A stretch of 64,000 bases of DNA from assembly GCF_900215465.1 (NCBI RefSeq), contig NZ_OBEH01000001.1, positions 434,001-498,000 on the forward strand, read 5' to 3'. Each line of letters starts with the position of its first letter. The first letter of the stretch is position 1. The position numbers were made by a program, and so were the translations under genes. The stretch is from Flagellimonas pacifica (GTDB taxonomy: Bacteria > Bacteroidota > Bacteroidia > Flavobacteriales > Flavobacteriaceae). Below the pieces are notes generated by a model, which saw nothing but the letters and a program-made list of their open reading frames with translations, did not search any database and had not been told where the DNA came from. This document shows, piece by piece, positions 11,056-20,273 of the stretch.

Positions 11056-11508
11056 TCACCTTTGATTTGTAGTGGTTTTCTCAATCAGAGTTTTTGTAAG
11101 CATGTGAAAATCCTTCAATTTCATGAATTTTGACACTATGGGAATCGGTTCATCCAAATCTTTTATTGATATGTCCATGGATAATTCCGAATCAGATGCA
11201 TTAATCCCAAAATCTTCTATATCAGAATAGCTGAGTTCAACCCCAAAAAGGGAAAGATTGTCCTCCCTTAAAATAATCTTATTATCCTTTAATCTAAAAA
11301 ACATTGAAAAGGAATAAAATAGATATATTGCCCATCCTATCAATACAAACACCAATACAATACAAACCTGATTAATCCATGTTTCCTTTACTGTCAACAC
11401 TCCAAGCCTGTAAATGGTAAAAGCCCCATATATCTGTCCAATTCCAATGAACAACAAACTGTACAATGGCTTAATTTTTATGGTTTTGACAGGTTTTGTT
11501 TCCCTCAT
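11056..11508 (-). CDS. Small membrane protein, PH-like C-terminal region, unknown function
   Basis: This protein of 150 residues has two predicted membrane helices at about residues 15-35 and 45-68 (PLYSLLFIGIGQIYGAF; VCIVLVFVLIGWAIYLFY). A cytoplasmic tail of about 80 residues follows, with FFRLKDNKIILREDNLSLFG and SYSDIEDFGI, which resembles the bacterial PH-like fold seen after paired helices. I do not recognise a named family. It is divergent from the small gene at 11544 and lies near an insertion-sequence remnant, so it may belong to a variable segment. Confidence 0.65.
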   Translation of the reverse strand: MRETKPVKTIKIKPLYSLLFIGIGQIYGAFTIYRLGVLTVKETWINQVCIVLVFVLIGWAIYLFYSFSMFFRLKDNKIILREDNLSLFGVELSYSDIEDFGINASDSELSMDISIKDLDEPIPIVSKFMKLKDFHMLTKTLIEKTTTNQR

Positions 11509-11543
11509 TGTTTATCTTTCGACTACCGTAATATAAACGTATA

Positions 11544-11828
11544 GTGGTTACCTTTTTTTTAGTTTTGCTCTTTTCTATTTGGAGTTATAAGTTGGTGAAA
11601 ATCATACGGAATTCAAAGGATTTGAGTGGGTTTGTAAAAGAACTCGAAAACCTATCCAAGAAAAACAAATTTTTGGATGAACAGAAATCGGAGCGGTATA
11701 TGTTGGAATCCAATCGTTACAGGTTAGCCAATAAAAAAATAACCAAATCAAAGTTATTGTGGTTTTCCATCGAAGTCATGAGCATCGTAGTATTGTATTT
11801 TGTATTCATACATGAGCATTTTTCTTAG
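11544..11828 (+). CDS. Hypothetical small protein with two membrane segments
   Basis: This reading frame of 94 codons starts with GTG; a stop lies four codons upstream, so no ATG start is possible further out. It has hydrophobic segments at both ends (MVTFFLVLLFSIWSYKLV and LWFSIEVMSIVVLYFVFI) with a charged, helical middle. No family is recognised. It lies between a divergent membrane protein gene and an IS3-type transposase remnant. With a GTG start and no homologues known to me, it may be a real but fast-evolving gene or a chance frame. Confidence 0.4.
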   Translation: MVTFFLVLLFSIWSYKLVKIIRNSKDLSGFVKELENLSKKNKFLDEQKSERYMLESNRYRLANKKITKSKLLWFSIEVMSIVVLYFVFIHEHFS

Positions 11829-11881
11829 AATTCTCCAGGCTAAAAGCCGTTAAACTGAGTTATGTCCGGGGTAATAAATAG

Positions 11882-11959
11882 AGGATACGTTCAACTTTGG
11901 GCTATAAAACAATAGACGAATTTGAAAACGAAATGTATAACCAAAAAACAGCGGCATGA
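11882..11959 (+). pseudogene. 3' remnant of an IS3-family transposase (OrfB end)
   Basis: Only 25 codons before a stop remain, with a stop directly upstream. They read RIRSTLGYKTIDEFE followed by NEMYNQKTAA, which matches the C-terminus of IS3-group integrase-type transposases (R-x-HSTLGYKTxxEFE). No first ORF, catalytic DDE region or intact terminal inverted repeat is present nearby. The rest of the 11829-12056 gap shows no gene. The scrap marks an old insertion and deletion. Confidence 0.7.
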
Positions 11960-12056
11960 CTCGTAACTTTATATCCGCCTTTTTGTTCCAAGCACATAGA
12001 ATCTGCATTATTTAAAATGCACAATGGGTATTAATAGTATTATTCTTTACTACATA

Positions 12057-12494
12057 TTATCCTAGCCATTGGCCCCAAGGTATACGGCTTAAAATCAACA
12101 AAAGTCCCAAACCATAGAAAATGGCAATGCTCTTGAATTTTGCACTGCTCTCATTTTTCTTTTTGTGACGAGACCAGCCAATGGTAATCAAGGCCACGGC
12201 CAAAATATTGGTAAAGGGGTGTTCCACAGCCAACAAACGAGCGGCAGAGTTCAACCCTCCCATGCCTAACGCCTGAACCGCCTTAAGGCCATTATCAGAA
12301 ATAAAGTATAGGATAAGGCCTATCAAAAGCTGCATATGTGTTAGAATCATTGCAAAAAGGCTTACTCTTAAATCTTTATGCATGGTAAATTCTCTTTTTC
12401 CAAGCCATCCAGTTATGGCATTAAAAACGGCTAAAATCAATATAGCCAGCACAACATAGGCAAAGTAAGAATGAAGGTTTTGTAAAATTTCCAT
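12057..12494 (-). CDS. Four-helix membrane protein, cytochrome b-like in layout
   Basis: This protein of 145 residues has four predicted membrane helices (about 8-28, 45-65, 92-108, 122-138). His residues lie in or near several helices (NLHSYFAYVV, TMHKDLRVSLFAMILTHMQ, AVEHPFTNILAV, GWSRHKKK), the pattern of a small di-haem b-type cytochrome, though haem binding is inference. It is a common conserved hypothetical in Flavobacteriaceae. It is followed on the minus strand by the gap that holds the insertion-sequence remnant and is separated from the TonB receptor upstream by that gene's terminator. Confidence 0.75.
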   Translation of the reverse strand: MEILQNLHSYFAYVVLAILILAVFNAITGWLGKREFTMHKDLRVSLFAMILTHMQLLIGLILYFISDNGLKAVQALGMGGLNSAARLLAVEHPFTNILAVALITIGWSRHKKKNESSAKFKSIAIFYGLGLLLILSRIPWGQWLG

Positions 12495-12535
12495 TGGTAT
12501 AATTTGATGTTTAAATGTAAGGATTTTGAAAATAA

Positions 12536-12562
12536 AAAACCCTGCCGTTGGCAGGGTTTTAT
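12536..12562 (-). terminator. Rho-independent terminator of the TonB receptor gene
   Basis: On the minus strand AAAACCCTGCC, a 3-nt loop and GGCAGGGTTTT form an 11-bp stem followed by T residues. It begins 20 nt after the receptor stop codon. Confidence 0.9.
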
Positions 12563-12581
12563 TCCTATTTTATGGTCTATC

Positions 12582-15341
12582 CTAGAAATTGTAGCTAAGG
12601 CTTAGGTTCCAAGTTCTTCCAAATCCAAACCACACTAAGTTTCTATCGTCAATTCCTTTATAGGTAGAAACTGGAGCATCAGATGCAGGACCTTCATCTC
12701 CCACATATATACTAGAGCTTGCTTCAGAAATATATTCAGTATCAAATATGTTGTTCACATTCAAACGAATAAATATGTTTGATTTTTCAAAATCAAACTG
12801 ATAATCAAGACCTAAATCAAATAGGTTATAGCTTGGCAATTTTAGAGCACCTCTATTGTTTGGCGCCAAGAATTGTGCATCGTTTGCCCAGTTACGTGTA
12901 TCCAACTGAAAAGTAAAGTCAGAATAAAGGTTGGCGGCGTGCCTCCATGTAACATCTACACCCAGGTTTTCGATGATTTCATAGTCAGCTTCCAAACTAG
13001 CGGTAAATTGAGCTGCATCACCAACTTTGGTTCCATCAACATACAACGTAGCAGTATCTACCAAGTTTTGATCTCCATCAAAAACACTTGCAGTTACGTT
13101 GTCTTTGAACTGCCAGTTACCAATAGACATCATACCATCCAAACGGAGTCTGTCTACTGGACGCATATTGAAATCCAATTCCAATCCAGAGTGTACTTGT
13201 TTAACTCCTGCAAAATTTGCAGTACCGTTATCCAACCCCTGAACTCCTCGGATAGATTCCGAAATGAATCTGTTATCCCAGGTGGTATTGTAAAGGTTAA
13301 TGTTTGCGTTTAAAAAACTAGAGCGATATCCATACCCAAGCTCAAAAGATGTTATCTGCTCGTTTTCTGCATCTTCGTTTATGGCATTGGCGAAGTTTGG
13401 AAAAATAGCATCAAACAAAGGCTGTCTTTCAATATAACCAGCATTGAAGAATACATTATGGCTATCATCAATGTTATAATTGGCTCCACCTTTTATGTAA
13501 CCTCCAACTTTACTGTCCTTATCACTTTCTGCATCTTCATTTGGTTGGTTGAAGTAATCGATTCTTTGATAAGTCTGGTTGGAAACACCAATTTGAAGAA
13601 CCGCCGATAGGTTATTACGATTGTTATATTCAGTTATCCCGTTAAAACCAAACCAGTTTACCTTACCTACATTATAATAATCGATTTTGTTATCTGTTAA
13701 CCCTGTGTTGTTGAAAGGGGAGGCTTTGATAGTCTCTCTTATTATTAAGCCCTCCGTAATATTTTCATTTCCAGTACTAACATATCCGTCCAATCCAAGT
13801 AGGTCGTTCAAAACACGGTAGTGAAATCCTTTGTACGAACGTAAATCCACACCTCCTCCAAGAGTCCACTCATCATTCAATTCCCATTTTAAGTTAGAGA
13901 TAGCTCCATACCAGTTATGAGAGTTCATAGAGGCCCTTCTAATGGCAATGTTACTGTTAACACCGTTATCACTGAATCCATTTGAACCAAGGATGGCACC
14001 TTCATATGGTCCTTCCACAGTGTATGCATCTCCTGCTCTGTTATTGGCAACCACCGCATCAAAATCAATTGTTCCATCTGCATTACGATATGTAAGCCCA
14101 TCCGTAATACCTTCGGTTAAATCCTTTCGGAAAGGATTGATGCTAAAATTACGTCCACGAGGTCCTGTTCCACCACCACGGCCCCAAGAACCATAAATTG
14201 AGGTAGATAGTGATAGTTTGTCATCAATATTCCAATCCCAGTTTAGCGTACCGATTGGCTTGTTGTAGAAGTTTCTTCTAAAGGTATACGTTTCACCGTT
14301 CAACATACCCCAATCACCATTGAACTTTCTGAAGTCATCTCCACCATAGTTTAAATGATCACGAATAGAGAGCTCAAAATCTCTTTGGTTGTGCCATTGG
14401 GCAGCTCCTGTAAAAGTAAAGTTAAATGCATGCTTATCGGATGGCATATAACCTAACGAAAACAAATAGGTATACCCTTCGCCTTCTGTGGCATCAACAT
14501 AACCATCACCTGACCAACGTCCTAAAAGAATACTTGAAGACCATCCTTTTTCATTGGTACCTGTATTGTACCCAACAACAGTTTTGAAATACGAATCGTT
14601 ACCGGCAGAGATCTTGGCAAAACCACCTTCTTCCTTTTCTGTACTCTTTGTAACAATGGTCAATGTTCCACCTACAGAAGGAACAGCCAATTTAGAAGAA
14701 CCTAGTCCCCTTTGTACTTGCATTCCAGAAGCAATATCTGAAAGGCCCTGCCAGTTGGACCAATATACCCAACCGTTTTCCATATCATTAACGGGCTGTC
14801 CATTTATAATTACGGCAGTGTTGTTTTGGTTAAAACCACGAAGGTTAATTCTAGAATCTCCATATCCACCTCCTTGCTTAGTAGCATATACAGAAGGAGT
14901 AGTATTCAATATTTCAGGGAATTCAGTATTTCCAACTTTTAGTTGGATTTCTTTGGCTGTAATTGTGCTAACAGCTACTGGAGTCTCACGCTCCTTTGCC
15001 AAATCAATTACCCCTGTACCAACTACTACGACGCCTTCCAATTCTTCAGCATCTGGGTTTAAGGTAATAGAGCCTATGTCTCCATAGGTACTAAAAGAGA
15101 TTCTCCTTTCAACAAATCCAATATAAGAAACAACAAGAGTTCCTGAATCCTCAGAAACTTCAATTGTAAATTTCCCATCAAAATCCGTTGATGTACCGTT
15201 TTGTGTTCCTTGGAGGACAACACTGGCACCGGGAAGTGGAGTTCCCATGTCACCGTCCATAACAGTACCGGTAACTGTTCCTTGTGAAAACATAATTGTG
15301 GATACAAACAGAGCCACAATCAATGAATAGAGTTTTTTCAT
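12582..15341 (-). CDS. TonB-dependent receptor, SusC-like N-terminus
   Basis: Outer-membrane transporter of 919 residues. The start was set at MKKLYSLIVALFVSTIMFSQ (15341), which forms a clear signal peptide; an in-frame ATG 15 codons upstream gives no signal. A carboxypeptidase-like domain follows (GTVTGTVMDGDMGTPLPGAS, GTSTDFDGKFTIEV), then a linker ending EELEGVVVVGTG in the position of the TonB-interacting segment, a plug (INLRGFNQNNTAVIINGQPV; WVYWSNWQGLSD) and a barrel ending in WNLSLSYNF. No SusD-like partner is adjacent, so this is a stand-alone receptor of unknown substrate. Its upstream region carries two perfect inverted repeats and a consensus -7 element. Confidence 0.95.
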   Translation of the reverse strand: MKKLYSLIVALFVSTIMFSQGTVTGTVMDGDMGTPLPGASVVLQGTQNGTSTDFDGKFTIEVSEDSGTLVVSYIGFVERRISFSTYGDIGSITLNPDAEELEGVVVVGTGVIDLAKERETPVAVSTITAKEIQLKVGNTEFPEILNTTPSVYATKQGGGYGDSRINLRGFNQNNTAVIINGQPVNDMENGWVYWSNWQGLSDIASGMQVQRGLGSSKLAVPSVGGTLTIVTKSTEKEEGGFAKISAGNDSYFKTVVGYNTGTNEKGWSSSILLGRWSGDGYVDATEGEGYTYLFSLGYMPSDKHAFNFTFTGAAQWHNQRDFELSIRDHLNYGGDDFRKFNGDWGMLNGETYTFRRNFYNKPIGTLNWDWNIDDKLSLSTSIYGSWGRGGGTGPRGRNFSINPFRKDLTEGITDGLTYRNADGTIDFDAVVANNRAGDAYTVEGPYEGAILGSNGFSDNGVNSNIAIRRASMNSHNWYGAISNLKWELNDEWTLGGGVDLRSYKGFHYRVLNDLLGLDGYVSTGNENITEGLIIRETIKASPFNNTGLTDNKIDYYNVGKVNWFGFNGITEYNNRNNLSAVLQIGVSNQTYQRIDYFNQPNEDAESDKDSKVGGYIKGGANYNIDDSHNVFFNAGYIERQPLFDAIFPNFANAINEDAENEQITSFELGYGYRSSFLNANINLYNTTWDNRFISESIRGVQGLDNGTANFAGVKQVHSGLELDFNMRPVDRLRLDGMMSIGNWQFKDNVTASVFDGDQNLVDTATLYVDGTKVGDAAQFTASLEADYEIIENLGVDVTWRHAANLYSDFTFQLDTRNWANDAQFLAPNNRGALKLPSYNLFDLGLDYQFDFEKSNIFIRLNVNNIFDTEYISEASSSIYVGDEGPASDAPVSTYKGIDDRNLVWFGFGRTWNLSLSYNF

Positions 15342-15389
15342 TTTAATAGTGTTTAAGTTATTTGAATAGCCTTGCAAAAGTCTCATTTT

Positions 15390-15408
15390 TTAACATGCGC
15401 TATGTTAA
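15390..15408 (-). promoter_or_regulatory. Inverted repeat in the leader of the TonB receptor gene
   Basis: TTAACAT-GCGCT-ATGTTAA has perfect 7-nt arms. It lies 49 nt upstream of the receptor start codon and downstream of the predicted -7 element, so it would be in the transcribed leader or near the transcription start. It may be an RNA hairpin or an operator. Confidence 0.4.
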
Positions 15409-15425
15409 GCAAACGTTAACAAAAC

Positions 15426-15464
15426 CAAATATAACAATAATCAGTGACTATCTATTTCACTGAT
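15426..15464 (-). promoter_or_regulatory. Promoter and operator-like palindrome of the TonB receptor gene
   Basis: On the minus strand TATATTTG (15433-15426) matches the Bacteroidota -7 consensus TAnnTTTG. Seven to 31 nt upstream of it lies a perfect inverted repeat, ATCAGTGA-N9-TCACTGAT (15440-15464), which covers the place where the -33 element should be. This is the geometry expected of a repressor or activator site controlling the receptor. Confidence 0.5.
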
Positions 15465-15507
15465 AAACAACTACTTAAACTCTTTTGAGTTTTTAATAAA
15501 TCTTAAA

Positions 15508-17145
15508 TCAATTCTTAAAAAATTGCAAAAGATTCAGGGTTGAACTGTCATGCTTGCCAATTTCTGGGTTTTCAATATCGGAGAGTATATTTTTAGCAAG
15601 TTGCTTGCCCAGTTCAACACCCCATTGATCATAGCTGAAAATGTTCCAAACAATACCTTGGACAAAGATTTTATGCTCGTACAATGTAATTAAAGAACCA
15701 AGGGTTTTAGGGGTCAATTTTTTGATGAGTATGGTGTTGGTTGGCTTGTTTCCTTCAAATACTTTGAAAGGCAGTAACAACTCCAATTCTTCCTCTGAAA
15801 TGTTTTGTTTTTCCAACTCTTCTCTAACTTCTACCGAGGTTTTCCCATTCATTAATGCTTCTGTTTGAGCAAAAAAATTGGCCATTAACTTATTATGATG
15901 ATCTATATCGCCATGCAATGGTTCTTTAAACCCAATAAAATCTGTAGGGATAAGTTTTGTTCCTTGATGAATCAACTGGAAAAAGGCATGTTGTGAATTT
16001 GTGCCCGGTTCTCCCCAAATAATTGTACCTGTTTCATACTGAGTGCGGGTGCCCGCTCTATCCACACTCTTACCATTACTTTCCATAATGCCCTGTTGCA
16101 AGTAGGCAGAAAAACGATTTAAATATTGGGTATATGGAATAATGGCCTCGGTCTCGGCCCCATAAAAGTTATTGTACCATACACTGAGCAAAGCCAAGAT
16201 CACAGGAATGTTTTCTGAAAAAGGTGCTTCCTTAAAATGGACATCCATTTGATTGGCCCCCTGCAAGAGCTCCTCAAAATTTTCATATCCAACAGATAGC
16301 GCAATGGAAAGGCCAACAGCGCTCCAAAGTGAAAAGCGACCTCCAACCCAGTCCCACATTGGGAATACGTTTTCATCCGCTATTCCAAATTCCTGGATTT
16401 TTTGTGTGTTGGTTGAAACTGCAGCAAAATGCTTGGCAATATCATTTTGTGAACCATGCTTCAAAAACCATTTTTTAATGGTAAGGGCATTGCTAAGCGT
16501 TTCTTGGGTGGTAAAAGTTTTGGAAACCACAACAAATAAAGTGGTCTCAGGGTTCAACTCTTTTAATATTTCATGGACATGATCACCGTCAACATTGCTA
16601 ACAAAGTGAGTTTTTAAATGATTTTGATAGAATTTGAGGGCCTCTGTGACCATTGCAGGGCCAAGGTCCGACCCTCCAATACCTATGTTCACTATATCTG
16701 TAAAAGGCTTATTGGTATATCCTTTTCTTTCTCCTGAAATCACAGATCTTGAGAAATCCTTGATTTTTTCTTTTACTTGATAAACTTCCTTGACAATGTT
16801 CCCTCCATCCACAAATACCTGATCATCTGCTTTGGAACGAAGCGCCGTATGGAGAACTGCACGTCCTTCGGTTTGGTTTATCAATTCTCCATTAAAATAG
16901 CTGGAAATTGCATCTTTTAATCCTACCTCATCTGCAAGTTGCAATAAATGGGACAAGGCTTGTTCGTCAATTCTATTTTTGGAATAATCAACGATAAAAT
17001 CATTCCAGAGCAAAGTAAACTTCTTTCCGCGACTCAAGTCCGAAGAAAACAGTTCTCTGAGATGTACGTGTTTGGTTTTTTTATAGTGTTCCGATAATTT
17101 TTTCCAAGCTTCTGTAGTGGTAGGGTTTATTTTGGGCAATATCAT
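15508..17145 (-). CDS. pgi: Glucose-6-phosphate isomerase
   Basis: This glycolytic enzyme of 545 residues interconverts glucose 6-phosphate and fructose 6-phosphate. The sugar-isomerase (SIS) domains are marked by [30 protein letters not shown] and [16 protein letters not shown]. The PGI signatures are both clear: MESNGKSV with the catalytic Glu and [18 protein letters not shown] with the catalytic His; [12 protein letters not shown] is the C-terminal signature. The length is that of the bacterial/eukaryotic long form. It is the last gene of a minus-strand run, starting 1 nt after the M23 peptidase stop, so translation is probably coupled. Confidence 0.97.
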   Translation of the reverse strand: MILPKINPTTTEAWKKLSEHYKKTKHVHLRELFSSDLSRGKKFTLLWNDFIVDYSKNRIDEQALSHLLQLADEVGLKDAISSYFNGELINQTEGRAVLHTALRSKADDQVFVDGGNIVKEVYQVKEKIKDFSRSVISGERKGYTNKPFTDIVNIGIGGSDLGPAMVTEALKFYQNHLKTHFVSNVDGDHVHEILKELNPETTLFVVVSKTFTTQETLSNALTIKKWFLKHGSQNDIAKHFAAVSTNTQKIQEFGIADENVFPMWDWVGGRFSLWSAVGLSIALSVGYENFEELLQGANQMDVHFKEAPFSENIPVILALLSVWYNNFYGAETEAIIPYTQYLNRFSAYLQQGIMESNGKSVDRAGTRTQYETGTIIWGEPGTNSQHAFFQLIHQGTKLIPTDFIGFKEPLHGDIDHHNKLMANFFAQTEALMNGKTSVEVREELEKQNISEEELELLLPFKVFEGNKPTNTILIKKLTPKTLGSLITLYEHKIFVQGIVWNIFSYDQWGVELGKQLAKNILSDIENPEIGKHDSSTLNLLQFFKN

Positions 17146-17146
17146 T

Positions 17147-18427
17147 TTATGGGTTGAGTGTTAGTTGGTCTCCTTCTAGCTCTGGTTCAGGAATTACATA
17201 TTCAATACAATCCAATTGTATTCTTAATGGATCTATATGCTCCATGTAATTGGCCTTAAGGGAATCTGCAATAGGTTCTGCTGATGGTAATTTTTCACGC
17301 AAGGGATCTACTTGTCTTCCGTTTTTCCAGAATCGATAGCAAACATGCGGGCCTCCTGTATTTCCCGTCATTCCAACCCAGCCAATAACATCTCCCTGCC
17401 TAACAAATTCTCCTCTTTTCACCTTTTGCTTTTTCATATGAAGGTATTGAGTGCTATATGTCCCGTTATGTCTGATTTTCACATATCTTCCGTTTCCTCC
17501 TCTTCTTGTAGACTCAGAAACAGTACCATCTGCAGTGGCGATAATAGGTGTACCAACTGGTGCAGCATAATCTGTTCCTTTATGTGGTCTTACTTTATAT
17601 CCGTAGTATGCTATTCTGCGCTTTAGATTGTATCGAGACGATAATCGATATCCAAATTTTATAGGAGCCCTTAAGAAAGTGCTCCGCAAATTATTAGCGT
17701 CTTGGTCATAGTAGTCTAGAATATTCTTAAGTGAATCGGTTACGTAAGGAAACGCGTATATTGGCGTCCCTTTATGCTCAAACAAAGCTGCTTTTAGCGG
17801 GCCACGACCTGCATATACACTATCGTTGATAAAGTGCTCGTCATAAATAACCTTGAACTTATCTCCTTTTTCCAACCTAAAAAAGTCAATGGTCCAGGCA
17901 TAAATCTCAGATAGGTCAATGGTCACATTATAGTCTACACCAAGCTTATCCAAAGTTTCAGAAAGGTTGTTTTCTATAACACCGGCAACTTCACGTTCAA
18001 CCGCCCTTACCGTTCTTCTTCCTTTATAGGCATAGGCACTACTGTCCCTAAAATCAACAACAGTGTAGTTGATTTTATCGTTTTGGTATATAAATACTTC
18101 AGCTGCTTCTGCGGTATCTTTTGATTTTAAAAGAAGATAGGGTTTGCCCACCATTACTTTTCTAACATCAAAAGTATCTTTATAGTTCTCTGATATGGAG
18201 TATATTTTGGGATACTCAACCTTATTTTTAAGCATGAGTTCTCCAAAAGTCTCTCCTCTTTTTATGGTATCATACTCGGTATTGAAATTATCCAAATTGA
18301 ACCCAAAATGTTTTACTATAGGTTTTTGAACCGGTTCTTTTGGCTCCAATTGTTGTACCAACTCTTTCTTTTCTTTGCAAGACACCAAAACTATTAGTGC
18401 CAAGATTGCCCCAAAAAATCTTTGCAT
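17147..18427 (-). CDS. M23-family (LytM-like) peptidoglycan peptidase, lipoprotein
   Basis: This protein of 426 residues starts with a lipoprotein signal (LALIVLVSC, Cys17). A long N-terminal region of about 260 residues includes an OapA/LysM-like part and precedes the M23 domain. Zinc-site elements are His282 and Asp286 ([15 protein letters not shown]), and TQYLHM. The usual C-terminal HxH is HVC here ([10 protein letters not shown], His361 and Cys363), so one expected ligand His is Cys. The same form is, to my recollection, frequent in Bacteroidota M23 proteins and could still bind zinc. The likely role is cleavage of peptidoglycan cross-links or activation of an amidase. It lies between a tryptophan-dioxygenase-like gene and pgi in a tight operon. 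Confidence 0.9.
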   Translation of the reverse strand: MQRFFGAILALIVLVSCKEKKELVQQLEPKEPVQKPIVKHFGFNLDNFNTEYDTIKRGETFGELMLKNKVEYPKIYSISENYKDTFDVRKVMVGKPYLLLKSKDTAEAAEVFIYQNDKINYTVVDFRDSSAYAYKGRRTVRAVEREVAGVIENNLSETLDKLGVDYNVTIDLSEIYAWTIDFFRLEKGDKFKVIYDEHFINDSVYAGRGPLKAALFEHKGTPIYAFPYVTDSLKNILDYYDQDANNLRSTFLRAPIKFGYRLSSRYNLKRRIAYYGYKVRPHKGTDYAAPVGTPIIATADGTVSESTRRGGNGRYVKIRHNGTYSTQYLHMKKQKVKRGEFVRQGDVIGWVGMTGNTGGPHVCYRFWKNGRQVDPLREKLPSAEPIADSLKANYMEHIDPLRIQLDCIEYVIPEPELEGDQLTLNP

Positions 18428-18432
18428 TGTAA

Positions 18433-19395
18433 CTATTTATTTGCGGGATTAAATATATGATCTACCCATTGTTTTCCCCATGCATCCAACTCTTCTTCTG
18501 TATACAAAGTTGGGAAAAATATTATTTTCTGAAAACTCGGCGGCAAAAAGTCCTTCCAATTTGTGCCTCCGGTAGCTTCTACTTGTTTATTTCCTTTTGC
18601 CAAATACCTATGCGCAGAGCCCATATGCATTAATGGCCAATTTACATTGGCATTCACGTCCAAATCCTTTAAAGACTTGATCAATGTTTTATTTTCTCTT
18701 GATTCTTCAGGCAATTGAAGGTATTTAAGATAAATATTACTGTTTTTGACTTGATTGGATATTCTCAACAGCCTGGGGGTATACCGAAATTCAAATTGCT
18801 TTAAAGTGAGCGTTTTCTCCCCTGTTGTTAAATCGGTAGCTCCTTTTTTCCAGTAAATGTGCTCAAAGAGCTCTTCAACGCTGTTTTTGGCCGAAAAGGA
18901 TTTTCGCTCCGAAAAATGAACCAAATTTTCCAAAGGCGTTGAATAAATCTCAATCATTCGGTATTGGGCAGATTGGAATCCGCTTGCCGGCAACAATGCC
19001 ATTCTATACCTTAAGAATTGCTCTCGTTCCATTCCCTTGATCATAATGCCAAAGGATGAAATAAGTGCTTTAAAATAATTGTTGATCCGGTTAACCTTTT
19101 CTATGAAAAAATCCAGATCTTGGGATTTATCCTCTACTATTTGTTTTTGTTCATGCAAAATCAGCTTAAAGTAAAGCTCTGTTATCTGATGATACATGAT
19201 AAAGATCTCTTCATCCGGAAAATGGGTTCGTGGCACTTGAATACTTAATAGTGTATCCAAATGGATATAATCCCAATAAGTTAGGTAACGTTGATAAAGG
19301 AGTCCGTCAAGGTAAGAACTTAGGTCTTGTCCAGAGTTTTTGTACTTTTCTTCAAGCTTATTGATTTGGGACTCAATTCGCTCATCATTCTTCAT
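18433..19395 (-). CDS. Tryptophan 2,3-dioxygenase-family protein
   Basis: This haem dioxygenase-like protein of 320 residues aligns with TDO by eye. YLTYWDYIHLDTLLSIQ and EEIFIMYHQITELYFKLIL correspond to the conserved helices that line the active site. MHMGSAHRYL contains the probable proximal haem His, and VEATGGTNWKDFLPP corresponds to the GTGGSSG loop, here diverged. The canonical enzyme opens the indole ring to give N-formylkynurenine. No other kynurenine-pathway gene lies nearby; instead it is 5 nt from the DUF3108 gene and the M23 gene, so the actual substrate is uncertain. It is the kynA-type family, but I leave the symbol blank because of the divergence. Confidence 0.8.
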   Translation of the reverse strand: MKNDERIESQINKLEEKYKNSGQDLSSYLDGLLYQRYLTYWDYIHLDTLLSIQVPRTHFPDEEIFIMYHQITELYFKLILHEQKQIVEDKSQDLDFFIEKVNRINNYFKALISSFGIMIKGMEREQFLRYRMALLPASGFQSAQYRMIEIYSTPLENLVHFSERKSFSAKNSVEELFEHIYWKKGATDLTTGEKTLTLKQFEFRYTPRLLRISNQVKNSNIYLKYLQLPEESRENKTLIKSLKDLDVNANVNWPLMHMGSAHRYLAKGNKQVEATGGTNWKDFLPPSFQKIIFFPTLYTEEELDAWGKQWVDHIFNPANK

Positions 19396-19400
19396 TCAAA

Positions 19401-20180
19401 CTATCTCATTATTATTTTAAACTGGTTTCTGAGCCCGTTATAGGCATCCAAATCTGCTTTTAATGATCCAACCGCCAAATCGGCCTTTATTCTCACCGGA
19501 ATTTTATTCAAATCATTAGAAACCCAAAGCGTAAGGCTTTCTTTTTCTTTAAAAACTCGGCCAGATTGTACCACGGGCCTAAATTTAAGACATTCTACTT
19601 TGCCAAACTTGGTGCGTATGACTTCTTTTCCCAAAAATTTCAACTTAAATTTATAAACTCCATCATCATCAAACAACATATCCATATCTATAGACTTTCC
19701 TACTTCAAATTCATCCAAGTCATATTTATTTCGCAAATGATAGGAAGCAGACAACAAATCTTGAATATCATCCTGCACGGGAATCTCCATTTGTTTCCCA
19801 TTTTTATTGTCCTTTAAAATAGCTTTATCCTCATTGTAAAGGAAGTCTATTTCTATATCCTTAGTATAACCGCCTTCATTTATTTTTCTAATAAACCGGT
19901 AGGGCTTCCCATCTCTTTTTCCAAAATAACTTTCGTAGGTATCATCTACTTTAAAAAATATACTTGCAAAGCCCGTAGTTTTTCCTCTTCCAACCACATG
20001 ATATACCGGGACACTGTCCATAGTATCATTACTGAGTTGAAGAGTGGCATAACTGGCATTTAAAAATCCATAGTGTATGCGAAACTTTAACCATTCCCCC
20101 GCTTTGAAGGCTGGACGCTTATTTTGCGCCATTAAGGGCATGACAAGTAGAAGGGCAGAGATGGTTAAAAATTTTTTCAT
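19401..20180 (-). CDS. Secreted DUF3108-domain protein
   Basis: This protein of 259 residues has a signal peptide (MKKFLTISALLLVMPLMAQ). The remainder is beta-rich and matches DUF3108 as seen in Bacteroidota: FKAGEWLKFRIHYGFLNASY, then TGFASIFFKVDDTYESYF, and a C-terminal SLTLWVSNDLNKIPVRI. The family is periplasmic and of unknown function, thought to resemble lipid-carrier folds. It is the first gene of the four-gene minus-strand run DUF3108 / TDO-like / M23 / pgi, with gaps of only 5, 5 and 1 nt. Confidence 0.88.
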   Translation of the reverse strand: MKKFLTISALLLVMPLMAQNKRPAFKAGEWLKFRIHYGFLNASYATLQLSNDTMDSVPVYHVVGRGKTTGFASIFFKVDDTYESYFGKRDGKPYRFIRKINEGGYTKDIEIDFLYNEDKAILKDNKNGKQMEIPVQDDIQDLLSASYHLRNKYDLDEFEVGKSIDMDMLFDDDGVYKFKLKFLGKEVIRTKFGKVECLKFRPVVQSGRVFKEKESLTLWVSNDLNKIPVRIKADLAVGSLKADLDAYNGLRNQFKIIMR

Positions 20181-20273
20181 AGCTCTTTATATCAGTATAA
20201 AATTACTAAAATCGCTTTTGAGGTTAATCAGTTTACATTTACTTAAACAAAACTTGTTCCAAAATATTATAAA

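Noticed and set aside
14554..15087. Plus-strand frame of 177 codons opposite the TonB receptor
   Set aside because: It lies inside the plug-domain coding region of a typical receptor and has no homology-like motifs.
15477..15492. Small hairpin AAACTC-TTTT-GAGTTT after pgi
   Set aside because: A T run follows only on the plus strand, where no gene ends; a 6-bp AT-rich stem is not convincing as the pgi terminator.
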